A DNA stretch of 12,679 nucleotides from NCBI GenBank assembly GCA_910577185.1, contig CAJTLR010000029.1, forward strand, positions 29,134 to 41,812, in the 5' to 3' direction. The notes below the pieces were generated by a model. The model had not been told where the DNA came from. It was given only the letters and a program-made list of their open reading frames with translations, and ran no database searches. The position numbers and the translations under genes are program-made. Shown in pieces: positions 12,655 through 12,679 of the stretch. How positions within the stretch are numbered: the first letter of the stretch is position 1; each line of letters opens with the position of its first letter. The stretch comes from an uncultured Acetatifactor sp. Lineage in GTDB: Bacteria; Bacillota; Clostridia; Lachnospirales; Lachnospiraceae.

Positions 12655-12679
12655 CGATAATATATCTTCACGCTGTATC

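Overview
The window looks like a chromosomal segment of a spore-forming Firmicute, most likely a Lachnospiraceae (Clostridium cluster XIVa) relative. The reasons are roughly 50% GC, strong Shine-Dalgarno sites, the sporulation sigma factor SigG, a Cys-rich YlmC/YmxH protein, an SpoVB-type flippase and a NifS/NifU pair of the clostridial kind. Genus cannot be read from the sequence alone.

Layout. Positions 1-2962 (minus strand) hold a sugar gene group: a D-lyxose isomerase family protein, a cytoplasmic six-hairpin glycosidase of unknown specificity, and the first 41 codons of a third gene that leaves the window. Positions 3115-3375 hold three tandem units of a palindromic two-hairpin repeat, next to the terminator of a PLP-dependent sulfur amino-acid enzyme (3441-4610). 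Upstream of that enzyme lie four closely spaced minus-strand genes, in transcription order nifS, nifU, an OmpR-type response regulator and an intramembrane-sensing (BceS-like) histidine kinase (8243 down to 4758). They follow a good sigma-A promoter and a leader of about 157 nt with several possible stem-loops. An SpoVB-type flippase runs divergently on the plus strand (8512-9873). A fourth copy of the palindromic repeat lies between it and the terminator of nrdR. Then come ylmC-nrdR (minus), sigG (plus, divergent, behind a consensus SigG promoter), and a VanZ-family membrane protein plus a small unknown gene (minus) converging on sigG.

How the parts fit. NifS supplies sulfur to NifU for Fe-S clusters. 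The two-component pair downstream may be cotranscribed with them; no BceAB-type ABC transporter lies beside it, although that is the usual partner. SigG probably drives its own gene in the forespore. YlmC and NrdR, read divergently, link a sporulation-associated protein with ribonucleotide reductase control.

I found no multi-gene system here that I would call undescribed. The least explained items are the structure-conserved palindromic repeat family (four copies, perfect outer stems of differing sequence, GTAG at the base of one hairpin in two copies), the structured nifS leader, and the glycosidase/lyxose isomerase operon.
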